Source: Brevibacterium sp. 239c (GTDB taxonomy: Bacteria; Actinomycetota; Actinomycetes; Actinomycetales; Brevibacteriaceae). Taken from it: DNA of 64,000 bases. The stretch covers positions 62,001 to 126,000 of the forward strand of contig NZ_FXZH01000009.1 of assembly GCF_900169365.1 (NCBI RefSeq), in the 5' to 3' direction. How positions within the stretch are numbered: the first letter of the stretch is position 1; each line of letters opens with the position of its first letter. Of this stretch, positions 62,926 to 64,000 are shown in pieces. Below the pieces are notes generated by a model. That model did no database searches, had not been told where the DNA came from, and saw only the letters and a program-made list of their open reading frames with translations. The position numbers and the translations under genes were made by a program.

Positions 62926-64000
62926 TCAGTTGGTCTCCCACTCCCAGTAGTTCCAGAAGATGGTCGGCGACACGGTGGTCGATTTCGCATTCTTCAATTT
63001 GTCTCGGTAGATAACAAGCTCCGGATGCTGGAACAGCGGCGCACCAAATGCGTCAGTAGTCAACTGCTTTTCCAACTCTGTTGAAAGTTTGGCGTGTTCG
63101 GACTCTGGCGCACCGACGATTTTGTCAAGAATCTTGTCGGTCTTCTTGCTCGAGTAACCGCCGTAGTTGTTCTGAGCCCCGGTGCGGTAGTTCGCATCAG
63201 AGTCAGTAATTCCTGTCGATTCGGACTGCCAGCCGAACAGCGAGACATCGTAAGTGCCATCGCCGAGGCGAGTACCCCAGTTGACATCTCCGACATCTTC
63301 GATCTTGAAGCCGGCCTTCTCAGCCGATTCCTTGATGAGCTGGAACTCCTGCTGACGGCGAGAGTTTGTGTTGTCATACATCACGCGCACCTTGGGAGCA
63401 TCGACACCTGCATCCTTGAGCAGCTTCTTAGCACCCTTCAGGTCCACCTCTTTGAGGTCTTCCATCCCATTGCCCTTGATGATTTCGTCATACATCGGCG
63501 AGCCGGGAACCTGGTTGAAGGAGTCGCGTGTTACTGCATCCGGGTTGAGCGGTTTAATGATCTTATCGACGATGTCCTGGCGAGGAAGAGTCTTGAGGAA
63601 CGCCTGACGCACCTTCTTCGCCTTCTCTTCGTCGCCGCCATTGGCAGTCGGGTCAAAGGGGCCTTTGTTGTCGAAGGTGAAGTCCACATGTTCGTAAGTC
63701 GCACCGTCGGCGGAATCGACATTGACGCCGTCGATGTCTTCGGCTGCAGACAGAACATCGGCGGTCGCCTGAGGCTGGGTAAAGTCAACCTCACCGTTTT
63801 CGATTGCTTGAACCATAGCCATTGGGTCACCGTTGTAACGCACTGTGACGGTGTCGACCTTCGGCTTCGTTGGGCCGGTGTACTTGTCGTCAAGTTCAAG
63901 TGTGACGTGCTGCCCCTCTTCGAACTTGGTCATCTTGTAGGGACCATTGTGGACGAGGAGGTCTTCGTCTTTGGGCATCGAGGTGAAGTCAAATCCGGTG
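62926..64000 (-). CDS. Peptide ABC transporter substrate-binding protein, 5' end outside window
   Basis: The C-terminal 358 or so residues of a family 5 extracellular solute-binding protein (DppA/OppA type). The frame stays open to the end of the window, so the signal peptide is not visible. Typical stretches are NGPYKMTKFEEGQHVTLELDDKY, RQAFLKTLPRQDIVDKII, and the ending SPTIFWNYWEWETN. It heads the minus-strand operon binding protein-dppB-dppC-dppDF. Ligand probably peptide, not certain. Confidence 0.9.
   Translation of the reverse strand, partial: TGFDFTSMPKDEDLLVHNGPYKMTKFEEGQHVTLELDDKYTGPTKPKVDTVTVRYNGDPMAMVQAIENGEVDFTQPQATADVLSAAEDIDGVNVDSADGATYEHVDFTFDNKGPFDPTANGGDEEKAKKVRQAFLKTLPRQDIVDKIIKPLNPDAVTRDSFNQVPGSPMYDEIIKGNGMEDLKEVDLKGAKKLLKDAGVDAPKVRVMYDNTNSRRQQEFQLIKESAEKAGFKIEDVGDVNWGTRLGDGTYDVSLFGWQSESTGITDSDANYRTGAQNNYGGYSSKKTDKILDKIVGAPESEHAKLSTELEKQLTTDAFGAPLFQHPELVIYRDKLKNAKSTTVSPTIFWNYWEWETN

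Noticed and set aside
61539..63014. A 491-codon plus-strand frame
   Set aside because: It is antisense to the DppB permease gene; its extreme Asp/Glu/Arg/His content is typical of a complement of membrane-protein codons.

Overview
The window looks like chromosomal DNA of a high-GC Gram-positive bacterium (Actinomycetota), most likely a Brevibacterium-like member of the Micrococcales. The genus is inferred from gene content and moderate GC rather than from a marker gene. Actinobacterial hallmarks include the AdnA/AdnB helicase-nuclease pair with UvrD2, mycothiol-type MshB, DUF3107, DUF3117, a DivIVA-like membrane protein next to FolP2 and a LOG protein, UPF0182 next to a YlbL-type PDZ/Lon-like protease, and a DtxR/IdeR-type iron box. 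Many start codons sit 6-7 nt after a TANNNT -10 hexamer, the signature of leaderless transcripts.

Layout. 1-2.9 kb: 3' end of rsgA, hisN and a class I aminotransferase. 3.0-5.5 kb: a YceI protein, then two identical initiator tRNA-fMet genes that bracket decayed insertion sequences (an IS256/IS1249-like fragment and an IS3-type fragment). 5.7-7.2 kb: an alkyltransferase-like (ATL) protein and a siderophore-binding lipoprotein under an iron box. 7.3-30 kb: a block whose order, as I recall it, closely follows the mycobacterial Rv3193c-Rv3211 region: UPF0182, YlbL, DUF2342 metalloprotease-like protein, Nudix, M48-type protease, ThiF-like protein, UvrD2, NudC, phosphotransferase-like protein, AdnB, AdnA, TetR, DUF3107, ferritin-like protein, DEAD-box helicase. 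whiB7 is not seen here. Instead a 516-bp intergenic gap holds a dense cluster of DnaA-box-like 9-mers.

29.7-42.9 kb: acyltransferase, PHP phosphoesterase, divergent aminopeptidase P plus P1 peptidase, a secreted calcineurin-like phosphoesterase, an MgtE-N/CBS protein, DUF1003, Mrp, a polysaccharide deacetylase lipoprotein, TatB, a second ATL protein, an O-methyltransferase and DUF3117. 43-54.8 kb: GT-C mannosyltransferase, DivIVA-like protein, FolP2-like protein, LOG protein, DapE/DapD (divergent), citrate synthase, DapC, ferredoxin, GNAT and VanW. Together dapC, dapD and dapE supply the succinylase branch of lysine/diaminopimelate synthesis. 54.8-64 kb: MshB fused to a membrane domain, TypA/BipA, and a dipeptide/oligopeptide ABC operon (fused ATPases, two permeases, binding protein cut by the window end).

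The window is mostly housekeeping. The items most worth following are the DnaA-box cluster (14.3-14.7 kb), the 22-bp perfect palindrome in the pepP promoter, the paired fMet tRNAs around IS debris, several enzymes that lack canonical catalytic or metal residues (the phosphotransferase-like protein, NudC, AdnA, the DUF2342 protein), and the MshB-membrane fusion. No CRISPR array, prophage, rRNA operon or complete transposon was seen.
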